A stretch of 64,000 bases of DNA from Aquatica leii (GCA_035610365.1 CM069437.1:58552093-58616092), one strand, 5' to 3'; counted from the first letter of the stretch, positions 11,843 to 24,044 are shown. Program-made: numbers and translations. The notes: generated from the letters alone by a model not told the origin.

Positions 11843-13791
11843 CAGGGTTTGCCATTACTCCGGCCTTGGTTTCTAGTGTCTTTGTACAAATATCAGCATA
11901 AAATGTTTAGTACCGTACTTATTTCTATTAAAAAACTGCTTTTTTTTAAATATTTTGTTTATACAGGATGTTTATTTTTCGCTGGGCGGCATAATGTTAC
12001 ACTGTTTTAAATAGCAACCTATCAATTTTCAATGCTGTTTGATGAAGAGCTTAATTTAGATGAAAAATACTATTTACATTTTTTAAATTAATTGCGGCGT
12101 TGCTATTTTAGAGAAATTCCTTTAAAAATCCAGGATCAAAAAGAAATGCTCACAAAACTGGTGTTTTTTGAAATTTTGGAATTTGTTTTTGTAAATTTGT
12201 AGATAAAAGTCAGAAGTACTTAAACAGTCTAAAATATTTTTTTTTAATTCGACATACTTATGAGAGCTCTAATTTTCCAATTTTTCAAATTGCTAAAACT
12301 CGTTTTTTTTTAAATGGCACCCTCAATTTCTTTCAACTGTTGCTAATGTAGTTTTTAATTATCTATTGGTTTGCACTAATACTTTTTTCTTTTAACATTT
12401 ACAGTTATAGAGATATTTATAAGTTTTCAATTAAATTATAACAAGCATTATTTTAATTAAGCAGGTTTATTCAATTAGGCTTTGCTTCTATTAAACAAAA
12501 AACAAATAGCCAATAAAAGATACTTATTGTGTTTAATTGTCACATTATTACCTACTACTACAGTCTACTTCATTAACTTTTGTTTAAAATAAATTTTCCA
12601 CAGAACGAGTTAGTGGACATAGTGTTTATTTTGAGCAAATTTGGAAAAGTAGTCATTTGGTTTCTCGTGTTTATAAACAAAGATATCCTGATAGTCGTGC
12701 TCCAAGTATCCGTGCATTACAGAAATTATTGGTTTAATTGGAACAAACAGGATCGGTAAAGTACAAGGCACCTGTTCATAGAAAAACTGTCAGAACAAAA
12801 GAGGCAGAATTAATGGTGTTGCAGGCTGTAGTTGAAAATACAAATGCTAGCACCAAACAAATTAGTGTAGAGCTTGGTACAATTAGCGCTACGTCAGTGA
12901 GAAGAGTACTAAAAATCCATAAATATCATCCTTATGACATTAAACTGCATCAAAAGTTGACTAAACAGGATTTTAACTCGAAAATAACTTTCTGTGTGTA
13001 AATGTTAAATAAACTGAATAAGGTGACCAAGCTTTACATCCACTGTTTTATTTGCCGACGAAGCTACTTTTCATAGTAATGGCCGAGTAAATCGTAAATG
13101 TAAATCCTCATATTCTAAGAGTTTTGGATTATCAACGTAGATGGAGGGTTAATGTATGGGGGGGAATTGTAAATGATTTTATCATAGGTTCTTACTTCTT
13201 TGATGGTCATTTAGTTATTAAAAAATGTTCCGGAAAACACAATAAAGATCATGTGGTATCAGCATGATGGTCTTTTTGCTAGAAATGTGTGTAATTATAT
13301 ATATATATATTGCCATTTTTAAAAAATGAGTTTCAGCAATTTTAAAAATTTGAAAATTAACGCTCTCATACACAATAAGTATGGCGAATCAAAAAAATCA
13401 TTTAGACTATTTAAGTACTTCTGACTTTCATCTACAAATTTACAAACACAAATTTCAAAATTTCACTACCACCAGTTTTGTGAACATTTCTTTTCAATGC
13501 TGGATTTTTAAAGATATTGTCTTAAAATGGCAACGCCGCAATCAATTTAATAAATTTTAAAAGTATTTTTTGTCTAAATTAAGCCTTCAATGAATAGCAT
13601 AAAAAATCGATGTATTGCTATTTAAAAAAGTGTAACTTTATGCTGCCCAGCAAAAACTAAACACTCTGTATAAATAAATATATTTTTAAAACATGCAGCT
13701 TTTTAATGGACACAAGACTTGTTGCCTAAAGATTTTATGCTGACATTTGTATAAACGCACTAAAAACCGAGGCCGGAATAATGGCGAACCC
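11843..13791 (+). mobile_element. Tc1/mariner-type transposon with very long TIRs (about 480 bp)
   Basis: The left end (cagggtttgccattactccg) and right end (reverse complement tagggttcgccattattccg) start terminal inverted repeats. They run to about 12320 on the left and 13315 on the right. Both arms share the acactg/ttacac block, the gcggcgttgc block and the tcagaagtacttaaa block. TA dinucleotides occur at both outer edges (11841-11842 and 13792-13793). The unique centre of about 1 kb encodes a decayed transposase (separate entry). Total length is about 1.95 kb. The arms are long for the superfamily, where tens to a few hundred bases are usual. Divergence between arms (roughly 15-20 percent by eye) points to an old insertion. 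Confidence 0.75.
12600..13300 (+). pseudogene. Transposase of the long-TIR Tc1/mariner element, broken
   Basis: Plus-strand blocks in order are: VYKQRYPDSRAPSIRALQKL at about 12665-12730; the 87-codon open part 12738-13001, with SVKYKAPVHRKTVRTKEAE and a second HTH (ASTKQISVELG...SVRRVLKIHKYHPY); then VLFADEATFHSNGRVNRK at about 13045-13100, with the first catalytic Asp in the FxDEAxF context. After that come WRVNVWGGIVNDFIIGSYFF at about 13140-13200 and a WYQHDG block at about 13257-13275 with the second Asp. The DDE third residue is not reached before the right TIR, so the C-terminus is missing. Several frame changes. It sits centrally between the TIRs, as expected for an autonomous parent now degraded. 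Confidence 0.75.
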
Positions 13792-13797
13792 TAATCA

Positions 13798-13844
13798 CTA
13801 ATTCAGTAAGAACTATTTTTATGTATGAGCACAAAATGCGAATA
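13798..13844 (+). repeat. Interspersed repeat family 1, copy B left part
   Basis: The 47 bp ending acaaaatgcgaata continue, across the Tigger insertion, into ctcgcaaaatactttctggac at 16161. In uninterrupted copy A the same junction reads aaaatgcgaatactcgcaaa. This proves that the Tigger inserted into an older copy of the repeat. Confidence 0.7.
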
Positions 13845-14059
13845 CAGTGGGACCTCGATTATCCGTGTGCGGTTTAATCGTGGTGCGGATTAACCGTGCT
13901 GCTACTTTGCTTCGATTTTCCGGACTCCGATTTTCCGTGTGTAAAGCGAATTTATGCGATAAAAGCCGAACGGGCACCGAATGTCATAGTGTCGTTAGAG
14001 GTGCAAGTATAAGCAAGTTTAGTGACATAAAATTGTGCACAATAAACAACAAAAGACAA

Positions 14060-15759
14060 TGAATGTAAAGACAAAATCTTTGAAGACATGTGTCAAACGT
14101 AAACGGTTAGTTCTTTCCATCAAACAAAAGCTTGAAATAATACAGAAGAGAGAAAATGGCGTAAGTGTTGGAAACCTAGCACACGCTTACAACGTGGGAT
14201 CTCAAACTGTTTGAGATTTGGTTAACAGGAAACAAAACTACAAGATTTTGTTTCAAGTGCGGATAGCTTCAGTAATGCAAATAATCGGGAAACGCTTAAG
14301 GAATCAATGTATAAAGCGCTTGATACAGTGATGGCGAAATGGTTTCTGCAAAAAAGGGCTGAAGGAGTCCCAATATCTGGGTCCATGTGTATGTAGCAAG
14401 CACAGATTTTCCACAAAAGACTCAAAATGGATGGAAATTTTAATGCATCAAGTGGTTGGTTAGACGTCTTTCAGGATCTCGTGAACTGTGGCGCTGTAGT
14501 CTGTGTATGTCAGAATATTGTTATTATTAGTCTTACAAACATTCACCGGCACATTTTTTTTAACCTATCTTTGCTTTTATCGTTGTATTTGTTGTTAATA
14601 GTCTTTAAGTGTTATTATAAGTAAATTCATTTTTATTTAATAAATAAATATATGATTATTTTTAATTTTTATTGACGTGAGTGCTTTTTAAATAGACTAA
14701 CGTTTTTGGAATCCAGATAAGCTTGTCAAATTTTTGACTTTTAGTTTATTAATTCCAATTTTCGACTCAAGGTCACAGTTCACGACATAGTGAAACGCCT
14801 CTACACCGTTTTAAAAAGTGTCATGGAATTAGAGAATTATCAATACAAGGAGAGAAATTAAGTTCTGATGAAGCCGCGATGGTTGAATTTTGTTATGAAC
14901 TGGAAAATTTAATAACGGTTCATAATTTAAGCGATGATCAAATTTATAACGCGGATGAAACAGGACTGTTTTGGAAAGCAGTACCAAAAAAAACATTAAC
15001 AGCAGACAATGAAAGTACGGCGCCTGGTTTTAAAACAAAGAAGGACCGAGTTACTGTCCTCTGTTGCGCTTAAACTTGCAGTAATAGAAAAATTAAAAAA
15101 TCCTAGAGCATTCAAAAATTTTAGGACCCCACCAGTAATTTACTTTAACCAACGTGCTGCATGGATGAATCAAAAAATATTTAAACAGTGGTTTCATATT
15201 ATTTTTTTCCGCCAAATGTCACTGCGATTGCACTGCCAATGGACCAGGGTGTTATGGAGTCCATGAAAAGATTTTACAGAAAAAAATTAATGATGAATTT
15301 ATTGGGAGATTGTGATCTATTGAGCTTTTGGAAATCTCTAAATCTTAAAGACGCTGTATATCTTCTTGCAAATGCTTGGGACAGGATAAAAGGAACACAA
15401 ATTGCGCGAGCGTTTTCAAAAATAATGACTCCAAATTAGTCTGAAGCAGAGGAATTTGTAATACCACAAGAAATAATATTGTCAATCAGATAGATGACTT
15501 GCAAGATTTAGGAGAAGCAGACATTGAAACTTGGTTAGAATGTGACAAAGAGGTTGGTGGTTTTGAAGTTATGACAGAAAAACAGATGTGTGGTGTAGAA
15601 GAGAACGCATCTACATCTGCTGAAAATGAAACTCCAATAGAGGAAAACAAAAGCGAAAATGGTCAAGATCTGACAGTAACACATACTAAAGCCATTGCTG
15701 CGGCAGATACGCTAGTGGCTTATTTTATCATAGAGAAACAAACTTCAGTACGGTTCTAA
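14060..15759 (+). pseudogene. Tigger/pogo transposase (CENP-B-like), disrupted
   Basis: Begins near 14060 with KRKRLVLSIKQKLEIIQKRE...GVSVGNLAHAYNVGSQTV, the N-terminal HTH. Then comes the Tc5-type HTH: a KALDTVMAKWFLQKRAEGVP block, then DGNFNASSGWL at about 14427-14463. After the nested MITE the frame resumes at about 14800 with a RFKKCHGIREL block and EKLSSDEAAMVEF. Next are IYNADETGLFWKAVPKKTL (first catalytic Asp, at 14944-15000) and a WMNQKIFKQWFH block at about 15160-15200. It then jumps straight to PPNVTAIALPMDQGVMESMK at about 15210-15268. The intervening segment, which in the family contains the second catalytic Asp (LLLxDNAPxH), is deleted. A C-terminal acidic region follows to 15759. 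A nuclear cut-and-paste transposase, inactive here. Confidence 0.85.
14465..14797. mobile_element. MITE of about 333 bp nested in the Tigger transposase
   Basis: It splits the Tigger frame between GWLD and the RFKK block. Its ends are reverse complements: acgtctttcaggatctcgtg at 14464-14483 pairs with 14778-14797 (gttcacgacatagtgaaacg), and both share the core gtgaactgtg/cacagttcac. Flanking bases (ggttagac left, cctctacac right) look like a degraded target duplication of about 8 bp, which would suggest a hAT-mobilised MITE. No coding capacity. Confidence 0.6.
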
Positions 15760-16158
15760 ACTTGCGAAAAATGAAAGAAGAAATCAAAATGAATATTCTC
15801 AAAGCCAAAAAACAGACGAAAGTAACTGATTTTTTTTTCTCAAAATTAACTAACTAGCAACTACACATTGAAAATTTTTGTAGCACCATTTTTTATTATG
15901 TATTTGTTTATAAGAATATTTTATTTTTTGTTATGTATGTATTTAATAATAATGAAGGGTCTTTATTAGCAGAAATACAGCTTTATTTGAACTTTATATT
16001 TGAAAACTTTTCATTTTGTGTACTTATACATACCAATACATACTTTATTTACAATTTTGTTGCTGAATTTATGATTATTTTTGCACTAATATACACATCT
16101 ATTGTCAGTAGAAATTTATATCCAGTCCCGACGAGACCGGATAATCGAGGTTCTACTG

Positions 16159-16620
16159 TACTCGCAAAATACTTTCTGGACGTGTGTTACACAATGTTTT
16201 TTGTTAACCTTTATATAAATAAAAAAATTAAGTATTTGTCTTTAATAAAATTTAATAAGGTGTAAATAAAACTGAAACCTGTAATCACGAAATTCAATTG
16301 TTTTTGACATTTAACTTGTATTAAACAAACTGTCATTGTTTTTAACAATTGTAAAGTATAAACAAATTTATTGTATTTGTTTTCAAAAAAATGTTAGTGT
16401 TATTCTAAACGATAACACAGATATCTAATGGTTTATGTTAGTAATAATAAATCTGACACAAATGACAAATGACGTAAAACACTAATGATTAGTATTGGTG
16501 CCAATTTCTAGTTATAAAATTTTAGTACACTTTACCTGCCTATTCAGGAAAAGTAAATTTTTTGCCCGATTATGCTTCCTGTTAAATACATCAAAACGGA
16601 CGGAAGCAAAAAAATTTTTT
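16159..16620 (+). repeat. Interspersed repeat family 1, copy B right part
   Basis: Continuation of copy B after the Tigger. It aligns with copy A from ctcgcaaaatacttt through to acatcaaaacggacgg, with short indels. One indel is a taccctg-like insertion at about 16540. Confidence 0.65.
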
Positions 16621-19600
16621 TATTGGTGGTAGTAAGAAATTAAAAATAAGCTAATAATTTAAAACATATTTTGCGTTAAAAAACAACAGCAAAAAAAAGT
16701 TGACATAACGACAACAGAAATATAGAGAAAATACGGTTTAAGAGCGGCAATAAAAAAACCTGAAAAGTTTAGGATCAGGATAACTATCACATGTTAGTCA
16801 AAAAAATGTTTTTCAAAGGATTTTCCTAATAATGCGGATGTTGCACTTCAAAAACAAAAAGTTAGTTATTTAACAAAAAAAATATTTTCCAAAAAATAAT
16901 TCGAAAATAAATCGATTAAATCACTGGAGAAGTTTTTTTTTGCCAGTGTTACGATTATGAACACTACAGCAAGTATTCAATTAATTGGCGCAATAGAAAC
17001 GTTCAATTTTATGTTACTTTAAACAAGTTGTAACATGCGATTCAAGAAGTACTTATAAAGTTCTGGAATGTTCTGCCTAATGTCATTAACGTAGCCAAAC
17101 GTATAAAACTACATATATGTATAAAAGACTGAGTGAATTCTGTGACCTTCATCGGCTTTGGAAGAGAACATTTATGCAAAACGGGAAACACTTTAACTAT
17201 AGCATTTAAACAAATGAAAAATTACAAATTAATTGGGAAAGTTGGAATAAGATAAAAAAAAATAGAAAGTTATGTTATAAAACTGTTGACATTTCCATAA
17301 TACAGATACCATCAGCAAAGTCTACGATAGTTTATTTAAAACCAAATTAAAACCACGTAATCAAAACTTTTTGGTAAGATAAAAGTATTTGACTGCAGTT
17401 TAGGCTAATAAATCAAGGAAAATTGTGTCAAAACGCAACTATTACGTAACAAATTGACGGATTTTTCTAGAATACGCTTAACGCATTTTTCTATCACAGA
17501 AAATTATCACAATATTATCGTAATTTAATACACACACTAACATACGTATTTGGCGTTTATCGACAAACAAACTACACAAATATTTACCAACATCAGCCTT
17601 ATTTCCAATTCACACAATTTCACAATTATTGAAACCGTAATTTATGAAAATATAATCACGCAGCTACACCCAAACTTTCATAATCGAAGAAAAATATTAT
17701 TTTCTCGCTGTAAGTAAACAAATTAATTGTCGCTAACGAGTCATTTATTTGCAAAAAATATTTATACTAATAAACGACCAGCTACTTTCTTTGAATTCTT
17801 CTGGTACTGAACGGTACATTCACACAAATAGATAAAAAAATGCGACAAAACGAAACTTTATTTGTGTATATTAATTAAAATTGTATAAAAATTGGTGTTA
17901 ACGGAAAATAAATGTTAACGTTAATGTTCAAATAATTAGATTGATAACTATTAATTTTGAAAGCGCGACTGGTACCACCAGTACCCTCAGGTCGATTTTC
18001 CGTGTTAATGAAAAGTTTCGTTTTAAAAAATTTTTTTACTTACATGTTGCGAAAAGCTGCTTTAATTTTCCAAACAAAGGGATGGTGGGTTCCGTTGATT
18101 GAGTCATTTTCGAATTACACACACATGCAGCTTAAAGATGGACCGTTCAAACACTCAAAGCACTTTATTAAACTTCCAAATAAATTATTTTATACCGGTT
18201 TCGAAAAGACTGGTATGAAGTCAAACATTACAACGGTAATTATCGCGTAGATTATCGTACTCTATTTAAACTGAAAAACAAAAACGTTTTAATGTCCCCT
18301 TACCTTTGTTTTGCCGGTATCATCGCGTTAATTATGTATTAATGAATTTCGTTACAATTTAAAACTATTTAAGCATTTCTTACTTTCTACACTATCATCT
18401 TTGATTCTTATTTTTTTTTCTACTTTCTCGTCGAGTTGCAAAACAAAATCCGGTTTTCGAAGATTAAAAATTCAACGAATATAATTAATTATAATACACA
18501 TTACGATTTTTGTTAATTAATATGCTTAGATTTTACGCGTACGTACGCAATTAACATTTATTAATGTCCCGTGCGTAAGTGAGCGGACGCATTTTAAAAT
18601 CCAAATTTATAAGTGAAACTGTCGAAACAAAATGGCGTTTGGCGTCTTAAGGGTCATGTGTAAAACCAGCTTCAGCTATGCATACAAACTGCACAGGATC
18701 AAAGTACTACTTGTTCAAATAACAACAAGCAATGACGAATCCCAATCTTGGTCACGGTTAAGATTTCCATCAAATTTCTTCATTGCTGTTATCAAACTAA
18801 TAGAAAATTTTGTACGCACGTTTTTGGGAGAATGCGTGTTCCAATCGAAGTCAAGGTACAACCAAATTACTTTGTTTGCTACACATTTTCTTTGTAGTTC
18901 CGTAAATGGGTCTATTGCATAATTCTTAGAATTCTTACAAAAGATTTTTCAAAAACAAGAATTTTTTATTTAATCGGTTACGAAAATTGTTTTTGAAAAA
19001 TATTTTTTTTGTTATATCAAAAGTGGGAAGCTTTTGTTACATATATAACGCAAGAACGGTTTTTCAATTAATTTATTTTTCTTAGAAAGAAAAACTTATG
19101 ATTTACGTAAGTTGGGTTGGGAATTAAAAGTATAATAAATGGTACCTAATCAACATTATACGGTATTTGCATTCAATTGAATAAATAAGAAGCGGTTTTT
19201 GTCGTCAGAAACAATAAAAAAATATAAAATCAGTCTATGCACGATATTGGTAATTTCTTAAAGCATGTGTTTCTTCGCACTTGTGTGATAAAACATTTGC
19301 GCAGAAAGAGAAAACAAAAAACAATGTAAACCTATAAGTACAACAAGGCATTCGAAGATTAGAAGTCATCAAGAACAAATTACAGTTTTTTCTTGCTTTG
19401 TTGTAGCAATCACTGGATTTTAAAGTTTAGCCCTAATATACTTATAAGAATCATATGCTTATCAGCTGATTTTATGTTGCTTGTCACACAGTTAGTTTCG
19501 TTATTTCAAAACAAAAAAAAAAGAAATGTAAACGCGAGAAAACAAGTAGGTACTTGTTGAAGTGGGACGCGACGTTAATTTCACATTGTTGTGTTGTAAA

Positions 19601-20096
19601 TTCCAGTATCTTTAGATTTGCGTAATTTATGATAATGACAGAAAGAAAATTCTAGAATAGTGCAGACCAGGTGTTTTTCATAGTCCAATGTGTTTTTATC
19701 AAACGCATATCTTTAAATTGACGCTATCAGTTTGCAGCAAAGTTGAACTGCTATAACAATTAACATTAGATTTACAAGCTCAAAAATACATAGACGTTTT
19801 TTTACTCTACCGTTAGTGACGGTACTAAACAAGTAGAATATCACAAAAACTTGCTTCTGTTTGAATAATTTCAATAAGAACTGGTAGTTCAAAACTAAAT
19901 TCTAATTAGTGTGTAAAAACTCAAGCAAAAAACTGTTTGTCAAAACTAAAATAGACATTGCAATTGATCTTGTGGCTGTCGCTTTAAAAAAATTTCAATC
20001 TAAAAAACACACCAACCGTGTATCAAAACGTTCTTAACAAATATTTGAAACAAAAAAAAAGATTAAAAAAAAACAATTTACGCAGTAAATCTAAAT
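16621..20096. other. 3.5 kb without a recognisable gene
   Basis: Two open frames of about 97 codons (17957-18250 and 18632-18922, plus strand) have no family resemblance, no clear splice sites and AT-driven composition, so I leave them unannotated. Part of 18540-18700 is a little less AT-rich and could be a 5' exon or UTR of a host gene, but nothing else supports that. Confidence 0.35.
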
Positions 20097-20100
20097 AAGA

Positions 20101-20200
20101 TAAGAACGTCTTCCGCGTTTGGACCGTGACAATGTTGTAACCGAAGTTGCCAACGTTTCGCCCACTTTCTTAAGGGACTTCATCAGGGCGTGAGAGAAAT
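20101..20200 (-). ncRNA. Hammerhead-ribozyme-like core in the left PLE1 repeat
   Basis: On the minus strand the repeat reads CCCTGATGAAG, then a short stem-loop region, then GGGCGAAACGTTGGCAAC. The two conserved core strings CTGATGA and GAAA occur in the right order and spacing. Between them GTCC can pair with GGGC (one G-U). Penelope pseudo-LTRs are known to carry minimal type I hammerheads. Whether this copy folds or cleaves is not shown. Confidence 0.45.
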
Positions 20201-20369
20201 CGAAGAACTGAAACAAGCAACCGAAATCTAACTAAACACTTCTCAAAAGTCAGGTAATCAACTTGTGAACCAAGCCAGATTCTAAACTCTGAAAACGATA
20301 AACTTGAAAAAGCAAACGAAAATCTAACAAAGAACCACTACAGAGTTAGGTAATCAACTTGTGAACCGT

Positions 20370-22480
20370 ATTTTCCAAACTTCGCCACAAAAAACATCTT
20401 ACACTGTGCTAGTCTAGCGTTGGTACGCGAACGGATTAAGCAAACCAGGCAAGAGTTAGACACCATCTCGAAACTACTCTTTTACCTTCATCTTGTGTTG
20501 GCCAACACTCTTTCCCCGGTTGATTGGGATCTCTTCGACAACATTACTTACCAGCAGTCTGATACGACTCTACGACTAACCACTGAAAGTCATCTCAAAA
20601 AGTTTCAAATATTGGAATCTAAGGATCGTAAAGTTTCATCTACTACTAACTCTTTAAAGACGGTTGTTAATTTATCTAGTTTGGTCCTCACTTCAGAACA
20701 GGAATCGGTGCTATCTAAGGGTTTGAATTTTGCTGTTGCTCCCAAACGTATCCCTAAAGAAGATATTTTATGTGCTGTTGAGTCTTCTATAAGATATCTT
20801 TCTCGCCACATCTCAGATCCCATTCGTATTAACACTGGCAAAATCCTTGAATCGTCTAAAATTCCTAAACCCAACATTTCTAGGTCGGAAGAGTTAGCCG
20901 ACAAAGGCAATGCTACTGTCGTTTTGAACCATATTGATTATGTTGGGAAAATCCAGTCTATTGTGTCTGAGGAAACGTACGCTCTTCTAACTCGTAATCC
21001 CATTTCGAGGATTGAACGTGAGGTCAGCCAAATCATCAAATCTTCCAATTTACCTCCTGAAACTAAACGTTGACTTACCCCTTCAGATTCTAAACTTCCC
21101 AACATTCACAAACGAGGTATTCCCTTTCGACCTATCGTTAGCACTATCTAATCTCCTACCTACAAGCTAGCCAAGTTCTTGTCCAACATTTTTTGCGACT
21201 TTACAGGTAAAACCTCTTCTCATATCCTCAACTCTCAGCATTTTATTTAACGTCTACAAACTATAAAACTTGAACCCAAAGATCTTCTTGTGTTTTGATG
21301 TCACTTCACTTTTTACTAAAGTTCCTATTAAGGATTCGCTTATTATCATCAAACAGATTCTGTCTCAACATCGCAAGAACTTGAGTTTGGTTCCTCTTAT
21401 TGATAAGTGTATATCCTCTACTTACTTCCAATTCTTCCAAATCTGTTGTAGTTAACATTTTTATGGAATCTTTTGAAACGGTTGCTTTGGAATCATCAAT
21501 ATTAAAACTCAAAGTTTGGTTTAGGTATGTTGACGACAGGTTTATTGTTTGGCCTCATGGTCATTTCGAATTGTCTAAGTTTTTTAACCATACTAACAAT
21601 CAACACTTGGGTATCAAATTCACTATAGAAATCGAAAGTAATGGTTCTCTCCCATTTCTTCACGTTCTTGTGACTCGTAAACCCAACGGACTTCTGAACC
21701 ATTTTGTTTATCGCAAACCCACCCATACTGATAGATACCTTCATGTTTCGTCTCATCATCATCCTACACAGAAACGTTCTGTAATTGAATCTTTGGTTCA
21801 TCGTGCTTTTTCTATTTGTCAACCTGAGAATCTAGAATCGGAACTCTGTCATCTTACTAGAACTTTAGTGAACAATGGTTATATGAAGCGAGATATTTAA
21901 AGAGTTATTAATCCTCGTCTACATCCACGTACTCGATTATCTAAGGACATTTCTACTTCCGAATCCAATCCGAAATTGGCCTTTTTACCCTACATTCACA
22001 AGATTACAGATCAAATAGGGAAAATTCTTCGTAAGAATGGTATCAAACCTCATTTCAACGCGACAGGCAAAATCTCTCAGATTATTTCTTCTCTTAAGGA
22101 CAAATTTTCTACACTTTAATCTCAAGGTGTATACCAAATTCCTTGTTCATGTAGTTTAGTCTACATTGGTGAGACCGGTCGTGCCGTCATTACTCGCATT
22201 TTAGAACATGATCGTTATATAAGGAAAAGGCATATTTCTAAGTCTGCGGTTGCTGAACATCATTTCACAAGATAGATTTTGATAACGCTTCGGCGATTGC
22301 CAAATCTCCATTATTTTTTAACAGGAAATTTTGAGAGAGCATAGAAATCATCAAACACCCAAATAACTTCAGTCGTGATCATGGTTTCGAGCTATCCCCT
22401 CTTTGGTACCCGGTCATTAGTCCTTTATCGAAAACACGCCCTCTTTCAACCGTAAGCCAATTAGAGTCGAGCTTAACCAG
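20370..22480 (+). pseudogene. PLE1 reverse transcriptase / GIY-YIG endonuclease
   Basis: The open part 20420-21073 is the Penelope N-terminal region. It ends in DKGNATVVLNHIDYVGKI, the conserved entry to the RT, followed by KLPNIHKRGIPFRPIVSTI at about 21085-21145 and VSFDVTSLFTKVPIKDSL at about 21290-21340. An internal deletion then joins STYFQF to a VVVNIFMESFE block. Next come FRYVDDRFIVWPHG, with the YVDD catalytic site at about 21525-21540, SLPFLHVLV, the NHFVYRKPTHTDRY motif and the connector. The C-terminal nuclease reads GVYQIPCSCSLVYIGETGRA at about 22125-22185 (GIY-YIG variant). Stops at 21072 and 21898 plus other frame changes make it inactive. The enzyme normally performs target-primed reverse transcription. 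Confidence 0.85.
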
Positions 22481-22739
22481 CTGTGACCGTACTTCTTCTT
22501 TATATACGGAGACTATTTCTTTATAAGTCACTTCTATAGAGTTTAGAATCTGGCTTAGTTCACAAGTTGATTACCTAACTCTGTAGTGGTTCTTTGTTAG
22601 ATTTTCGTTTGCTTTTTCAAGTTTATCGTTTTCTTTCTTACCTTTTCAGAGTTTAGAATCTGGCTTGGTTCACAAGTTGATTACCTAACTTTTGAAAAGT
22701 GTTTAGTTAGATTTCGGTTGCTTGTTTGAGTTCTTCGAT

Positions 22740-22800
22740 TTCTCTCAAGCTTTGATAAAGCCCCTTACGAAAATGGGCGAAACGTTGGCAACTTCGATTA
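22740..22800 (+). ncRNA. Degenerate hammerhead-like core in the right PLE1 repeat
   Basis: Counterpart of the left-arm motif: TTGATAAAGCCCC...ATGGGCGAAACGTTGG at about 22752-22793. The CTGATGA core is mutated to TTGATAA here, so this copy should be inactive, while GAAAC and the GCCC/GGGC stem are kept. Confidence 0.35.
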
Positions 22801-23577
22801 CAACATTGTCACGGTTCAAATCCGGAAGACGTTCTTATCTTAGTATAGACTCCGGCCGTGGAAGCCTTCGCTATTACAAAATCAAAATAAGTAAAACTAT
22901 AATACCAGATGTTGAAATTATAAATATAAACTTAAAAAAAAAGAAGCTTTAAAATTTGCATCTAAAAAACCAAAACTATGGCTTAGATATGTTGATGATG
23001 TTTTTGCAATCTGGTCCTATGATAAAGATGAACTAAAAATTTTTCTTCAATACCTAAATAATCAACACCCAAACGTTAAATTTAGTATTGAAAAAGAAAT
23101 TAATGGTACGTTACCTTTCCTTGATGTAAAGATAGAAAGAAAACTAGATGGTACTTTAATACATCAGTTTATTAAAAACCAACACATACGAATCAATATA
23201 TAAACGCAAATTCTCATCATCATTCATCTCAGAAATTTGGAACAATTCGCACGTTATACAACCGTGAGATGACAATTTACCGTCAAGATAATTTACCAGA
23301 AGAATTAGATTATCTTTAGAACGTTTTTATAAAAAATGGTTTTAACAAAGAACTAATTAAAAAGTGAAGTAATAACATTCTGTTGAACTTTCATTGTTTA
23401 TTATTTTGAAATGAATATACACAACGTTTCGATTGCTGTGGTATCTGCAATCGTCATCAGGTGAATACTAACAAACTTAGAAACTACTGGAGCTTATATA
23501 CTAAAAACATGTTCGATGAAGCGTTCAAGCGTACAAAATCAATTTAGCGTAACAGATTAATTAATTAACAAAATTAC

Positions 23578-23982
23578 TTAGTAAAGTTTAAGTTGTTTTA
23601 GAGGTTCGATAAGTGGTTTCCATATGTTGCTTATCTCGACACTTGGCTGGCTGAAAATTTCTTTGTTGTTGTTGATGAATGCCGCTTCTTTAAATTTCCG
23701 TTTGTACCAATGTTCCTCCCTGTGTATGATTTTTGCTTCCAACCATTTCATTCGATGTTGGTTATCCCACGAATGTTGCGCGATGCCGGACTTAGAAGTC
23801 TCTCCTCTCTGTGTGTGCGTCTGATGTTCTTTCAGTCTGATGTCAAGTGGTCTTTTGGTTTCCCCCACGTATGATTTGCCACATTCACATGGAACTTGGT
23901 AAATACAGTTTTGGAAATCTCGACTTGTTTGTGGCTTTGTATTAGAAATTATACTCCTAATGGTGGTCGATGATTTGAACAC
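23578..23982 (-). CDS. GIY-YIG endonuclease domain of PLE3 (inverted arm copy)
   Basis: A 134-codon intact frame on the minus strand. It runs from FKSSTTIRSIISNTKP, then CIYQVPCECGKSYVGETKRP (a GIY-YIG variant, residues about 27-46), RLKEHQTH, SKSGIAQHSWDNQH and finally WKPLIEPLKQLKLY with its stop. It is the C-terminal nuclease half of a Penelope polyprotein, with no RT attached in this arm. No own start is expected, and the frame begins within the connector. The parallel plus-strand copy carries an indel that breaks the frame near 24630, so this arm preserves the better version of the domain. Confidence 0.8.
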   Translation of the reverse strand: MFKSSTTIRSIISNTKPQTSRDFQNCIYQVPCECGKSYVGETKRPLDIRLKEHQTHTQRGETSKSGIAQHSWDNQHRMKWLEAKIIHREEHWYKRKFKEAAFINNNKEIFSQPSVEISNIWKPLIEPLKQLKLY

Positions 23983-24044
23983 TGTATTTATGTTGTAGCT
24001 TTTCCCTATACGTTTTATTGATTCTGATAAACCTTTGACATAGA

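Larger units (their letters stand above)
13845..16158 (+). mobile_element. Pogo/Tigger-type transposon, 2314 bp
   Basis: Ends CAGTGGGACCTCGATTATCC (13845-13864) and reverse complement CAGTAGAACCTCGATTATCC (16139-16158) are TIRs typical of Tigger/pogo elements. A TA target duplication lies on each side (13843-13844, 16159-16160). The flanks rejoin to the uninterrupted sequence seen in repeat copy A, giving an empty site within the window. The element carries a CENP-B/jerky-like transposase broken by a nested MITE, by an internal deletion and by stops. Confidence 0.9.
20097..22845 (+). mobile_element. Penelope-like element PLE1 with inverted terminal repeats
   Basis: An RT plus GIY-YIG coding region is flanked by inverted copies of the same pseudo-LTR. 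The sequence from about 20097 (aagataagaacgtcttccg) to 20370 is the reverse complement of about 22545-22845. Inside each arm a block of about 130-140 bp (gtaatcaacttgtgaacc and neighbours) occurs twice. Both outer ends carry a hammerhead-like core (see separate entries). Inverted pseudo-LTRs are a known organisation of Penelope elements. Coding sequence is degraded. I found no clear target duplication. Confidence 0.85.

Noticed and set aside
13296..13312. Short TA microsatellite
   Set aside because: Only about eight units, ordinary in AT-rich DNA.
17957..18922. Two frames of about 96 codons on the plus strand
   Set aside because: No recognisable domain, no convincing splice sites, no neighbour to support them.
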